Shown here: one piece after another, positions 26,579-35,847 of the stretch | How positions within the stretch are numbered: position 1 is the first letter of the stretch | Layout of the letters: each line of letters opens with the position of its first letter | NCBI RefSeq assembly: GCF_025060755.1 | Contig: NZ_JANYUY010000001.1 | Coordinates: 62,001 to 126,000, forward strand | DNA length: 64,000 nucleotides | From: Paenibacillus doosanensis | Lineage (GTDB): Bacteria; Bacillota; Bacilli; Paenibacillales; NBRC-103111 | Direction: 5' to 3' | Notes under the pieces: model-generated | Databases searched by the model: none | What the model was told of the DNA's origin: nothing | Seen by the model: the letters and a program-made list of their open reading frames with translations, nothing else | Translations under genes and position numbers: made by a program

Positions 26579-27457
26579 TTATCCGCCATAATGAACCCAC
26601 CGCTTCGACATGTACATTTGCAGCAGCGTCAGCGTCAAAATAATGCCGAATAAAATGACGGCGGCCGCAGCGCTTTTACCGAAGGTGAACTCGACGAACG
26701 CCAGCTGATAAATGTGGTAGACGATCGTGTAGCTGGCTTTGGCCGGCCCTCCGCCCGTCATGACGAACGATTGATCGAACACCTGGAAGGAGCCGATGAT
26801 CGACATAATGGTCGCAAAAAACGTCGTCGGAGAGAGCAGCGGAAGCGTAATATGCCAGAATTGGCGGAACCGGCTCGCCCCGTCGATTTGCGCCGCCTCG
26901 TAATAGCTGGACGAAATCCCTTGAAGTCCGGCGAGGAACAGCACCATATTGCCGCCGAGTCCCCACCAGACGCTGAGCATGGCGATCGACGGAATGACAA
27001 GCTTGCGGTTCGTCAGCCATTCGGGACCGACGATGCCGAACCACTGCTTCAAATATACGTTGATAATGCCGAATTCGGAGTTCAGCAGCCACAGCCAGAC
27101 AATCGATACCGCGATGGAGCTCGTAACGACCGGCATGTAGTAAAAGAGCCGGTAGACGACCTTGCCCCGCACTTTATTCAGCGCGACCGCGACGAGAATG
27201 GCCAGAACAATGCCGGTCGGCACGACCAGCAGCGTATACCATGCCGTGTTGAACAGCGCCAGCTTAAAGTCCGGATTATGAAACTGGGTAACGAAATTAT
27301 CGAGTCCGATAAACTGCTTTTTGCCGAAGCCGTCCCATTTCATGAGGCTAAGCACGAAGGCGGAGACAAGCGGGATAAAGGCAAATATGAGAAGTCCGGT
27401 CAACTGGGGAAGAATGAACGCATAGCCCCAAATCCCTTCCGATACGCGTTTGTTCAT
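26579..27457 (-). CDS. carbohydrate ABC transporter permease (MalF/UgpA type)
   Basis: 292 residues, six membrane helices starting with GYAFILPQLTGLLIFAFIPL; EAA loop YEAAQIDGASRFRQFWHITLP. It sits between the binding protein and the second permease. The importer has no ATPase gene of its own. Confidence 0.92.
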   Translation of the reverse strand: MNKRVSEGIWGYAFILPQLTGLLIFAFIPLVSAFVLSLMKWDGFGKKQFIGLDNFVTQFHNPDFKLALFNTAWYTLLVVPTGIVLAILVAVALNKVRGKVVYRLFYYMPVVTSSIAVSIVWLWLLNSEFGIINVYLKQWFGIVGPEWLTNRKLVIPSIAMLSVWWGLGGNMVLFLAGLQGISSSYYEAAQIDGASRFRQFWHITLPLLSPTTFFATIMSIIGSFQVFDQSFVMTGGGPAKASYTIVYHIYQLAFVEFTFGKSAAAAVILFGIILTLTLLQMYMSKRWVHYGG

Positions 27458-27539
27458 AAGTCATCAGCCTTTCGTTGAAGTCTGGAAGGAAGCCGCCCGA
27501 AGCCGGGTCCGGCCCCCTCCCTGCGAAGTCGCATGCCGT

Positions 27540-28871
27540 CTATTTGCCCGCCTTATAATCAGCTATTTTCTGGTTCGCTTTAATCCCGACCGATTTTAAC
27601 GTCTCGTCAAGCTTGCCGTCCTTGAGCCACAGAGCTTCCATCTCGTCCTTAATGATTTGGGTCAAGCCGGGAATTCCCGCTTCGAACGGCGTGAGCGCAT
27701 AGCCGATGCTGCGCGCGTCCAGGAAGTACTGGGCGTGCTCCGGCAAATTGCCTTCCATTACGACCTGATCGGCGCCCTCTACGGAAGGAACCGCGTTACC
27801 GCCTCCTTGCAGACGGTAAACTTGCCCTTCCTTCGATACGAATTCGCTGATGAACTCATACGCTTCCTTCGGATATTTCGTACTCTTGTTCATAACCATA
27901 TAGGCAGTGGCGACGGCCGCAGGCTCGATCTTCTTGCCGGTGTTGGTCGGATAAGGCACGATGTCGAATTGCAGGTCCTTGCTTTGCTTGAATATCGGGA
28001 GATACCAGCGCCCCGCCGACACGAAGCCAACCTGGTTGGACATAAACATCGCGTCGCCTCCCTGCCCCTTCGGCAGCGTTCCCGCAAACGTAATGTTTTT
28101 CGCCTGGATGTTATCGTAGAGGAATTTGTACGCCTCGACCGTCTTCGGGTCCTTATCCGCAATAAATTCCCCTTTATCGTTGTACACGTTGCCTCCGTTG
28201 CTGCTTACAAAGCTGTAATACCGGTTCCAATCGTTATCCAGCACGAAGCCGTGCTTGCCGTTCGCGCGCAGCTTCTCGAGCATTGCTTTGAACGAATTCC
28301 AATTCCATTGACCTTTTTCATACAGCTCCGCAGGCAGCTCGGTCACTCCCGAATCCTTCAGCAGCTTCGTGTTATACCAAAGAATCATCGGATTACAGTC
28401 CACCGGCACTCCGTACACTTTGTCGTCCTTTTTGGCTGCGCCCCACAGACCTTTGAAGAAGTCGGCCTCGCGGATTTTGCTGTCCGAGCTCTTGTCCATA
28501 TAAGGGGTCAGCTCGGCGATCGTCTGGTTATCGATCAGCTTCACGATCGTCCCGTCCCCGGAATAAAACACGTCCGGCGCCGCCCCGCCGCTAAGCTGGG
28601 TCAATATTTTCTGCTCGTAGTCACTTGGAATTGGGATTAATTCAAATTCGACATTCGGGTGCTTGGCGTTGTAATCTTTGGTGAACTCCTGGAATCTCCC
28701 CAGCTCGCCCGGATTGCCCCAGGTAGACCATTTCAGCTTGATCTTCTCTCCCGGCTTCGGCGCTGCGGCCTGTCCTCCCGGAGCTGTGCTGTCGCTGCAA
28801 GCTTGCAGCAGAGGCAATAAAGCGATTACAGTCGTCATCATAGCAACGGACAAGGTTGTCTTTACTTTCAT
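27540..28871 (-). CDS. extracellular sugar-binding lipoprotein (family 1 SBP)
   Basis: 443 residues. Signal peptide with lipobox LLQAC (near residue 25). The mature part has WGNPGELGRFQEFTKDYNAK, PDVFYSGDGTIVK and the C-terminal YPKEAYEFISEF helix typical of family 1 binding proteins. ATG 28871 is preferred over ATG 28880 because AAGGGG is directly against the latter. The spacing to the regulator gene upstream is about 115 bp, so a separate, regulator-dependent promoter is possible here. Confidence 0.92.
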   Translation of the reverse strand: MKVKTTLSVAMMTTVIALLPLLQACSDSTAPGGQAAAPKPGEKIKLKWSTWGNPGELGRFQEFTKDYNAKHPNVEFELIPIPSDYEQKILTQLSGGAAPDVFYSGDGTIVKLIDNQTIAELTPYMDKSSDSKIREADFFKGLWGAAKKDDKVYGVPVDCNPMILWYNTKLLKDSGVTELPAELYEKGQWNWNSFKAMLEKLRANGKHGFVLDNDWNRYYSFVSSNGGNVYNDKGEFIADKDPKTVEAYKFLYDNIQAKNITFAGTLPKGQGGDAMFMSNQVGFVSAGRWYLPIFKQSKDLQFDIVPYPTNTGKKIEPAAVATAYMVMNKSTKYPKEAYEFISEFVSKEGQVYRLQGGGNAVPSVEGADQVVMEGNLPEHAQYFLDARSIGYALTPFEAGIPGLTQIIKDEMEALWLKDGKLDETLKSVGIKANQKIADYKAGK

Positions 28872-28987
28872 TTTACTCATCCCCTTCTATCAAAAATATC
28901 GGCTACCTTTTTATTATAGGACGCGAAATTTGCGGATGTAACCGCTTTTATTCCGAAATGGTGGAGCCTTTTCCGAATATTTTCATT

Positions 28988-30535
28988 TCAGGCCCCCCGG
29001 TCGCGGAATTCCGCTGGCGACAGCTTCATCATCTTCTTAAACAGCTTGCTGAAATATTTCACATCGTTGAAGCCGGACATTTCCGCCACTTCGTATACTT
29101 TGAGCGTCGTCGTCTGGAGCAGCACGGTGGAGCGCTTAAGCCGCAGATGGATTAAATAATCGATAAAATTTTGCCCTGTCACCCGCTTGAACATTTCGCT
29201 GAAATAGTTTTTGCTGACCGACACATGGTCGGCTACATCCTGCAGGCTGATGTTTTTAGTGAAATTGCCCTGCATATATTCGATCGCCTTCGCGATAATC
29301 CGGCGGTGAAAGCCGAACTCCTCCTCAATCTCGTCCTCCGATTTCCACAAGCTCTCGAACACCGACCATAAGAAGGACTGCACTTCTTCAACGGATTCCA
29401 TCATCCGGAGCGCTTCCGTCTGTTCCGCCGGAACGTAGCGGTTCCCCTTGCACAGCTGGTATAAAGACAGCAGCTCCTGCGCTTCCCTCAGCACTTCGAC
29501 CGGCGTCTTGTTGTCGCAGGTCCAGCAGCCCAGCAGGCGCTTCTGGCACTCTGCGGCTTTGTCTTTCCAGTCTTCGGATATCGCTTCCCGCAGCGCGTTC
29601 ATCCCAGCCTCCGTGTTTCCGCTGCGCGACGGGCGCCTCGGAGAGACCAGCATAGAGCGGATGCCTCCGGGACCGAAGTAAAAGCGCAGAGCGGCCTTGT
29701 CCAGCCCTTCCCGGTAAGCCCGCTTCAGCCCGCCGCTTCCGGCGCTGCAGAAGCTGACCCCCATCGTAAACGAGTATCCCTTGTCCGCAAGCATGCGGTG
29801 GAGCCGCTCCAGCCGTGCCATCCAGCTCTCCTGATCGCCGCCCTCATCCGGCACGGCGAGCACAAGCTGGTCCGAGCCGACCCGGAATGCGGCTCCCCGC
29901 TCCAAATGCTCGTAGCAGGAAGCCTGCACTTCCTCCATGACAATCTCAATAAACAGCCCTCCTTCCTCCGCGCGAAGCTTGGCCGCCCCATCCAGCATGC
30001 AGACGACGATTCTGTAGCCTTCGTTCAGCCAGGCGAGCTCCGCCGTGCTTTCCTGCTGCGGCTCCTCGCCCGCCAGCAGCTTCATCAGCTGCTTCTCCAG
30101 CTCCTGCCGCTTGCCCGACAGCTCCTGCCGCAGGATCAGCTCGGTCCGCTTGCGCTCCTCGGCAATTTGCTCCTTCAGCTTGCCCAGCACCGCTTGCAAA
30201 TCCTCCGTTTCCAGCGTCGGCTTGAGCAAATAGTCGGAGGCGCCGAGTCGGATGCCTTCCCGCACATATTCAAAATCGTTATGGCAGCTGAGCAGCACGA
30301 CCTTCAGCGCCGGATATGCAGCCCGCGCCCTGCGCATCAGCTCCAGACCGTCCATCACCGGCATGGCGATATCCGTAATCAAAATATCCACTTCATGGCT
30401 CTCCAGCCACTGCAGCGCGGTTTTCCCGTTCGACGCCTCTCCGACAAGAAGAAACCCGTTCTCTTCCCATTCGAACGTCGACCGGAGCCCGATGCGCGCC
30501 ATCGCTTCATCATCGACCAACAGCACTTTGTACAT
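28988..30535 (-). CDS. YesN-type response regulator with AraC output domain
   Basis: 515 residues. Receiver domain with VDDE at 7-10 and phospho-acceptor Asp55 (ITDIAMP); a long middle region of about 300 residues; a C-terminal AraC pair of helix-turn-helices (ISLQDVADHVSVSKNYFSEMFK; VYEVAEMSGFNDVKYFSKLFKK). ATG 30535 is chosen because GGAGG is 6 nt before it. The start overlaps the kinase gene by 26 bp. It probably activates the binding-protein gene just downstream. Confidence 0.92.
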   Translation of the reverse strand: MYKVLLVDDEAMARIGLRSTFEWEENGFLLVGEASNGKTALQWLESHEVDILITDIAMPVMDGLELMRRARAAYPALKVVLLSCHNDFEYVREGIRLGASDYLLKPTLETEDLQAVLGKLKEQIAEERKRTELILRQELSGKRQELEKQLMKLLAGEEPQQESTAELAWLNEGYRIVVCMLDGAAKLRAEEGGLFIEIVMEEVQASCYEHLERGAAFRVGSDQLVLAVPDEGGDQESWMARLERLHRMLADKGYSFTMGVSFCSAGSGGLKRAYREGLDKAALRFYFGPGGIRSMLVSPRRPSRSGNTEAGMNALREAISEDWKDKAAECQKRLLGCWTCDNKTPVEVLREAQELLSLYQLCKGNRYVPAEQTEALRMMESVEEVQSFLWSVFESLWKSEDEIEEEFGFHRRIIAKAIEYMQGNFTKNISLQDVADHVSVSKNYFSEMFKRVTGQNFIDYLIHLRLKRSTVLLQTTTLKVYEVAEMSGFNDVKYFSKLFKKMMKLSPAEFRDRGA

Positions 30536-32327
30536 GGTCATCCTCCTTTTGAATAGGAAAAATCAGCTGTACCCGCGTTCCCAGCCCTTCCTCGCTTTCC
30601 ACCTCCACACCGTATCCCGTTCCGAAATACAGCTGCAGCGTTTGATGCACATGCAGCAGGCCGATCCGGGTCATGCCGCTCGCGCGCGTCGTGCCCGTTC
30701 CCGACAGCAGATCGGGCAGCTTGGCCTTCGGAATGCCGATGCCGTCGTCCCGAATGACGACAACCGCATCGCCGCCTTCGCGCGAGACGGTAACTTCGAT
30801 GAATCCTTTCTCATCCTTCGGTGCGATGCCGTGGAAGATCGCGTTCTCCACGATCGGCTGCAGCAGCATGCGCGGAATCGTAATAGCTCTCAGCTCGGGC
30901 GGACATTCGATATTCAGTGTAATCCGATTGTGATACCGGTATTGCTGAATGATCAAATATTTGTTCAGCAGCTCGAAATCCTCTCCGAGCCTGACGAAAG
31001 AGCCATTCCGCTCCAGACTCGCTTCGAGAAGCGGCACCAGGGTGGAAATCGCGTTGGCGACATCCTCCGTCCGCTGCAGCTTCGCCATCCACCGGATCGA
31101 ATTGAGCGTGTTGTACAAAAAATGCGGATTGATCTGATAGCGCATCGCCCGAATTTCCGCCTTCTTCTTCTCCCGCTCCTCCTCGGCGATCCGGTGAATC
31201 AGCACGCCGATCTGGCGGATCATCTTATTGAAGCTGCGGCTTAGCTGCCCGATCTCGTTGCGGCCGCCAAGATCGGAGCGCACGCTTAAATCCCCGGCTT
31301 CTCCCCGCTTCATCAGCTTGCTTAAATAGACGAGGGGGCGGCCGATTTTATAAGCGACGTAATAGCCCATAATCATCGCTACGACAATCGATGCCAGAGC
31401 GCTCCAGATCGTCAGATCGCGGATTTCGATAGAGCCTGCGATCAGCTCCTGGATCGGCACGATGCCCGCCACACGCCAGCCGTTGCCGAGCGAAGCCGGG
31501 ATGACGAGCATATCTTTGCCGTTCAGCCGCATCGTCTGCGTCGTCGCCGGCATCGCCAAATCGGAGCTTTGTCCGAAATAAGCCGAATCCGGATGATAAG
31601 CGAAACGGTTGCCCTGATCCACCACATAGGTGTAGCCCGTCCGTCCGAACTGTATGTCTGCAAGCGCTTCCGTCAAAATATTGCCTCTAACCTCGATGAA
31701 CATGACTCCGATAATTTTGCCCGTGTCGACTTCCTTGATCGTCCGTCCGAGGCCGAACACCGGAATGCCCATATCGATGCCTTTTAAATATGAAATATTC
31801 GTCAGTCCGAACCAGACCGCATTGCCGTCGGCCTCAAGCACTTTACGGTACCAATCCGTTTGCCACGGGTCGACGACGCCTTGGAAGGTGGAGCTGACCA
31901 CCGAATTATTTTTGTTGATATCGAGAAGATAGATGTCCATAATTTCCGGAGAATTGGTAATCAAGGAGATGATAAAATCTTTGGCGTCATTGTTCTGCTT
32001 GAAGCTGTCGTAAGGGGTCGCCGCATTTTTGCCTTGAAGGGCATCCTGGATCGCTTTGCTGCCGAGCAGCCGCATCGATACGTTGTCCAGTCCTTTAAAA
32101 ATAAAATTCAATTTGTCGCTGACCTGCTTGATCGTTAGCGACGCCACGTTGCTAACCTGCTCCTCGATCATGTTGGCCGATTTTTCATACGACAAATAGC
32201 CTCCGATCAGCACCGGCACAATAATACTGACGAAGAACAGCAGAAACAATTGAACGGCAATGGAATGCAGCTTGTTGTAAAACCGGCTTCCGTGCCTCAG
32301 GTAAGCAGTGAATCGGCTTCCTTTCAT
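30510..32327 (-). CDS. YesM-type sensor histidine kinase
   Basis: 605 residues: membrane helix at about 22-45, an extracellular dCache-like domain to about 295, a second helix (WSALASIVVAMIMGYYVAY), HAMP, then the His_kinase/HATPase module with INPHFLYNTLNSI (phospho-His) and N, G1 and G2 boxes (IVENAIFHG; DDGIGIP). It probably senses the sugar, possibly through the binding protein, and phosphorylates the overlapping regulator. Confidence 0.92.
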   Translation of the reverse strand: MKGSRFTAYLRHGSRFYNKLHSIAVQLFLLFFVSIIVPVLIGGYLSYEKSANMIEEQVSNVASLTIKQVSDKLNFIFKGLDNVSMRLLGSKAIQDALQGKNAATPYDSFKQNNDAKDFIISLITNSPEIMDIYLLDINKNNSVVSSTFQGVVDPWQTDWYRKVLEADGNAVWFGLTNISYLKGIDMGIPVFGLGRTIKEVDTGKIIGVMFIEVRGNILTEALADIQFGRTGYTYVVDQGNRFAYHPDSAYFGQSSDLAMPATTQTMRLNGKDMLVIPASLGNGWRVAGIVPIQELIAGSIEIRDLTIWSALASIVVAMIMGYYVAYKIGRPLVYLSKLMKRGEAGDLSVRSDLGGRNEIGQLSRSFNKMIRQIGVLIHRIAEEEREKKKAEIRAMRYQINPHFLYNTLNSIRWMAKLQRTEDVANAISTLVPLLEASLERNGSFVRLGEDFELLNKYLIIQQYRYHNRITLNIECPPELRAITIPRMLLQPIVENAIFHGIAPKDEKGFIEVTVSREGGDAVVVIRDDGIGIPKAKLPDLLSGTGTTRASGMTRIGLLHVHQTLQLYFGTGYGVEVESEEGLGTRVQLIFPIQKEDDHVQSAVGR

Positions 32328-32598
32328 CGCAACCCCCCGTTTCCTTAATTGTTGCCTTTTGCGTTACGGCCTGGGACAAGCTCGCTGCAGCTAGCCTGCG
32401 GCTTGGCGGCGCTTCCGAGAGAAGCAGGACGTGCCCGGACCGGAACTAAACGGCCTAAACAGTCTTATTCGTGAGTGCGGAAAAGAATTCCTGCTCTCCT
32501 GCGCATCATTCGCCTCATTTTGACCACGGCCGCCGGACGCACGGTTTCATCTTGCCACCCGAACGCGGTTTCTGCTATCTTGAATTTAACCACGCTTT
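32328..32598. other. non-coding stretch upstream of the YesM-type kinase operon
   Basis: About 270 bp between the divergent kinase operon and the hairpin element before the AraC gene. No ORF or clear promoter could be supported. Confidence 0.3.
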
Positions 32599-32728
32599 TA
32601 AAAGGGTGGTGAAAAAGTCCGCTGCGGCGTCCATTTGATCCTCCGATCGCTGTTGAAATCCGGATTATTTAGATTGTTTTTCCAGATTCAAATGGCCCCT
32701 CCGCTCTTTTTTCACCACGCCTCTAAGA
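32599..32728. repeat. long imperfect palindrome (hairpin element), copy 1
   Basis: The ends GGTGGTGAAAAAG and CTTTTTTCACCAC pair, as do the inner CCATTTGA and TCAAATGG. The element ends just before the ribosome site of the AraC gene. Its ends match those of the element at 33746-33925 in inverted orientation (AAAAGGGTGGTGAAAAA at one end, TTAGA-x-G-x-GTGGTGAA at the other). Likely a MITE-like element; a leader hairpin is an alternative. Confidence 0.65.
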
Positions 32729-32749
32729 ATTCGGAAGGAGAGCGACCCG

Positions 32750-33670
32750 ATGAATATGCCAAGCAAGCCCGCGCCAGGCTGCAGCGCCCCGCATATCGTA
32801 ATTGCCGGCGATTTCACCGTGAAGGCGGGCTGGACGCTCGGGCCGAGGGCGCTGACCGATTACGAGCTCGTCTATTTTCCCGTAGGCTCGGCTGCGGAAT
32901 ACCGGCTGGACGACCGGACGTTTCGGTTGGAGGAGCCCTGCTTCATCTTGACCCGTCCCGCCCAGACGCATACTTACAGATTCGACCCGGTCCAGCCGAC
33001 CCGGCATCTGTTCGTCCATTTCATGATGGATACGCTGACCGGTTCTCACGACCTGTCTCCGCTCGTTTCGCCGGACGGCCCTTCATATTTGCCGGCCGGC
33101 AAAGCCAGTCTGCTGCCCTCCCTGCTGACCCATATTTTACATCTGGCCGCAGCCAGACCGCCAAGCTGGGAGAGCCGATGCAATCTGCTGCTGTACTCCC
33201 TGCTCGCGGAGCTGGAGGAGCTTGCGGGATCGGCAGCCGCCGAAGCGGAGGAAGCGAATCCGCTTCCCCCGCAAATCGTCAAAGCGCTGCAAACGATCGA
33301 TCAGCATCTTCATCTCCCCCTATCCGTCGCCGCCATAGCCGACAGCGTAGGATGGACGCATGAGCATTTCACCCGCATTTTCGTCAGGCATACCGGCATG
33401 ACGCCGCAGAAGGCGATCTCCGAGCGCCGCATCGACAGAGCCTGCCAGCTGCTGGTTCAAAGCCACGATACCGTGAAGCAAATCGCTTTTACGGTCGGTT
33501 TTACGGACGAGCATTATTTTTCCCGCTGCTTTACCCGGAGCAAGGGCATGACCGCATCCGAATACCGGGAGCGATTCTCCGATCCGCGCGCACAGCATCT
33601 TGCCCCTGCGGAAGCGTACCGCACGCCTTATCCGGCGAATAAACTGCTTCATAGCGCACAGATCAAATAA
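32750..33670 (+). CDS. AraC family transcriptional regulator with N-terminal cupin
   Basis: 306 residues. Residues about 15-110 fit the AraC-type sugar-binding cupin (YELVYFPVGSAAEYRLDDR; FILTRPAQTHTYRFDP). The C-terminal 100 hold two helix-turn-helices (LSVAAIADSVGWTHEHFTRIF; VKQIAFTVGFTDEHYFSRCF). GGAAGGAG precedes ATG 32750. It lies between two hairpin elements and upstream of the ferritin-like gene on the same strand; the latter, or the divergent kinase operon, may be its target. Confidence 0.9.
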   Translation: MNMPSKPAPGCSAPHIVIAGDFTVKAGWTLGPRALTDYELVYFPVGSAAEYRLDDRTFRLEEPCFILTRPAQTHTYRFDPVQPTRHLFVHFMMDTLTGSHDLSPLVSPDGPSYLPAGKASLLPSLLTHILHLAAARPPSWESRCNLLLYSLLAELEELAGSAAAEAEEANPLPPQIVKALQTIDQHLHLPLSVAAIADSVGWTHEHFTRIFVRHTGMTPQKAISERRIDRACQLLVQSHDTVKQIAFTVGFTDEHYFSRCFTRSKGMTASEYRERFSDPRAQHLAPAEAYRTPYPANKLLHSAQIK

Positions 33671-33745
33671 ATCCACCTTAATCCGGTTTGTCTGAATGGA
33701 AGCTTCTTCCCGCGATTGCCATAATGAAAGCAAGCGCTTCATCAA

Positions 33746-33925
33746 TTAGACGTGTGGTGAAGAAGTGGCCCGAGAGTCGATAGAGAGTTGGAACAGCATA
33801 AGCGGTCGCCTTTGTAGACGAATTTTCCCCGCTTTAGCGATTCAAAATGAAAAAAATCCGGCTACAAGAGCGAGTGGAAACTTCTATCGACCGCAGGCCG
33901 CTTGTTTTTCACCACCCTTTTAGAT
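33746..33925. repeat. long imperfect palindrome (hairpin element), copy 2
   Basis: Pairs GGTGAAGAAGTGGCC with GGCCGCTTGTTTTTCACC, GTCGATAGAGAGTT with AACTTCTATCGAC, and CGCCTTTGTAG with CTACAAGAGCG, so nearly the whole 180 bp folds back. TTAGA is found at both borders. Related to 32599-32728 in inverted orientation. It lies directly before the ribosome site of the next gene. Confidence 0.65.
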
Positions 33926-33942
33926 CAGGGAGGGAATCCAAT

Positions 33943-35214
33943 ATGTTAAGCTATGCCGGAATTAAAAACCCTTACGCCATCGGCCAATACGGGGTGGAAA
34001 AAAACGCCAAGGCGCTTCAGCGGTACCGCTTCATCCATGAGTCGCTGCTGCGCATCGCCGCCGGCCATCTGCCGGCCCGCGAGAACTGGGATTTGAAGGT
34101 CGCGCTCGGGAAGCATCTGTATGAGGACGCGGAGGCCGCCGACCGGCTGCGCGTGCGGATTACGGAGCTGAGAACGTCGTCTGCGGTGCTGAATCACGAG
34201 CCCGACGCCGCATTGTCGCTGCTAATGGAAGAGCTCATTCAAGCGCGCAATGATCTGGAGCTCGCCATTGGCATCTATGAAGTCGTCAAACCGGCGCTGC
34301 TGCAGGTATACCGCAATCATCTCGCCACGACGCAGCAAATCGTCGACCAGCCGACGATCCGTCTCCTCCGCACGGTCGTTCTCGATTTGGAGGAGCAATT
34401 GGCTTGGGGCCAAGAGATGATCGGCCACCTCCAATCGTCGGGAATCTACGACGATCAAGGCGGCGAATTCAAAGCCCGGCTGACCGGATTCCTGCAAGCC
34501 GCCGGCGGCATTGACGGCTCCCAGCCCAAGACGGCGGCGCTGCCGCACCGCTGGCGTTCGCAGCAGCCGTACACGCTGCCGCTGCGGTCCGTCCGCGACC
34601 CGAGGAATATGGGCCCCGCGACTTGGGCGCGGACGAGCGTCGCCGTCGCCCCGGACGATCCCGTCCGTCAGAAGCTGTTCGACAAAATGCGCGTAAGGCA
34701 GGAAGAGATGACGGCCGCCGAGCTGATCGCCGCCGTGCTGTTTTCGCAGAAAAATATGCCCTGGGAGTTTTATCGCGACCTGGCGCGCCATTTATGGGAC
34801 GAAGTGCGTCATGCGCTGTTCGGCCAGGCCGCGCTCGAGAGCGAAGGCGTGGACTGGATGAGCCGGCCGCAGTACACGTCCGATTACGACGTCAATGCCC
34901 CGAAAATTCCCGGCGCTCAATACGCCTGGCTGTCCATCGGCATCGAAGAAGGCGCCATGAAGCGCCCGGGCAAAGCGGGCGAATACGAATTTTGCCGCGA
35001 CGAGGCGAAGCATCCGCTGATGGCGCAATTCCAGGATTACGACTGGGCCGACGAGGTTGTGCACGCCAATCTGGGGCGGAAATGGACGACCGATTTGATC
35101 GGCGAGGACATCGGCTTCGTCCGTGAAATAGCGAAGCAGGAGCTGGACCATTTCTGGAAGGAAGTGCGCGAGGCGGAGCGGCAGTGGAAGGAGCGGGAGG
35201 AGTCGATTTCGTAA
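33943..35214 (+). CDS. ferritin-like di-iron protein of unknown function, apparently two-domain
   Basis: 423 residues. The C-terminal half has the di-iron carboxylate pattern E...ExxH...E...ExxH: Glu260, Glu287/His290 (WDEVRH), Glu335/336 (GIEEG) and Glu371/His374 (ADEVVH). The N-terminal half also looks like a helical bundle (KHLYEDAEAADRLR near 58-70; LDLEEQLAW near 148-156) but keeps fewer ligands, suggesting a duplication. A conserved-looking loop RDPRNMGPATW (219-228) joins them. ATG 33943 is chosen for GGGAGGGA; a longer frame only adds sequence of the hairpin element. It could be an oxidase or hydroxylase; function unknown. Confidence 0.7.
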   Translation: MLSYAGIKNPYAIGQYGVEKNAKALQRYRFIHESLLRIAAGHLPARENWDLKVALGKHLYEDAEAADRLRVRITELRTSSAVLNHEPDAALSLLMEELIQARNDLELAIGIYEVVKPALLQVYRNHLATTQQIVDQPTIRLLRTVVLDLEEQLAWGQEMIGHLQSSGIYDDQGGEFKARLTGFLQAAGGIDGSQPKTAALPHRWRSQQPYTLPLRSVRDPRNMGPATWARTSVAVAPDDPVRQKLFDKMRVRQEEMTAAELIAAVLFSQKNMPWEFYRDLARHLWDEVRHALFGQAALESEGVDWMSRPQYTSDYDVNAPKIPGAQYAWLSIGIEEGAMKRPGKAGEYEFCRDEAKHPLMAQFQDYDWADEVVHANLGRKWTTDLIGEDIGFVREIAKQELDHFWKEVREAERQWKEREESIS

Positions 35215-35351
35215 ATGTACTGAAGCAAGCAAGGACCTCAACCCCGTTTGGCAGCGTGCCGGCGGAGTCGGGGTCCTTACGTTTTTGGGGAGCCGCCCCC
35301 GCGACCGGTCGGCATCGTGGGCTGCGCTCTCGCTTTTACGGACGATCCCGG

Positions 35352-35843
35352 TTAAATGGACGTGCCGCCGTTCGTCCTGCCGCTCGCTGCATCCCCGGCA
35401 AGCTTTCTCTTGACGAGCAGCAGATGCTCGCAGACAAGCGCCAGCTCGCCGCGCTGGTTGAACACCTCCACCAGCTCGCATACGATCCCGTAATCGGGAC
35501 GCTTGGGGTAGTCTCTTTTTTCCTTGATCGAGGCTTTGGCGTATATCGTATCGCCGATAAATACCGGTTTGACAAAACGCAGCCGGTCATAGCCGTAGGA
35601 GAACGCCTCGGGATTGATCTCCCCGGCCGTCATGCCGACGCCCATGCTGAAGATAAGCGTGCCGTGGGCGATCCGCTGCCGGAACTCCTGGGTCAGGCAC
35701 CACTGCGCATCCATATGATGGGGATAAAAATCTCCCGTCTGCCCGGCATGCAGCACAATGTCGGCCTCCGTTACCGTGCGGCCGGTCGTCTGCCGGACGG
35801 CTCCGGTCTCGTAATCTTCGAAAAACATCGATCGGCTGCCCAT
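35352..35843 (-). CDS. MaoC-family hot-dog hydratase/dehydratase
   Basis: 163 residues of a single hot-dog domain. The hydratase-2 motif is intact: [10 protein letters not shown] with catalytic Asp38 and His43, then RIAHG at 57-61. The family adds or removes water across enoyl-CoA double bonds. GAGG precedes ATG 35843, 4 bp after the stop of the next gene upstream, a second MaoC-like protein; the two may form a heterodimer. Last gene of the 12-kb operon, acting after two CoA-transferases. Confidence 0.88.
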   Translation of the reverse strand: MGSRSMFFEDYETGAVRQTTGRTVTEADIVLHAGQTGDFYPHHMDAQWCLTQEFRQRIAHGTLIFSMGVGMTAGEINPEAFSYGYDRLRFVKPVFIGDTIYAKASIKEKRDYPKRPDYGIVCELVEVFNQRGELALVCEHLLLVKRKLAGDAASGRTNGGTSI

Positions 35844-35847
35844 CGCG

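Noticed and set aside
33728-33743. possible cre site (AAGCAAGCGCTTCA) before hairpin copy 2
   Set aside because: Only about 11 of 14 consensus positions match and the end CA is missing.
33847-33942. N-terminal extension of the ferritin-like protein
   Set aside because: It lies within the hairpin element; the good ribosome site is directly before ATG 33943.
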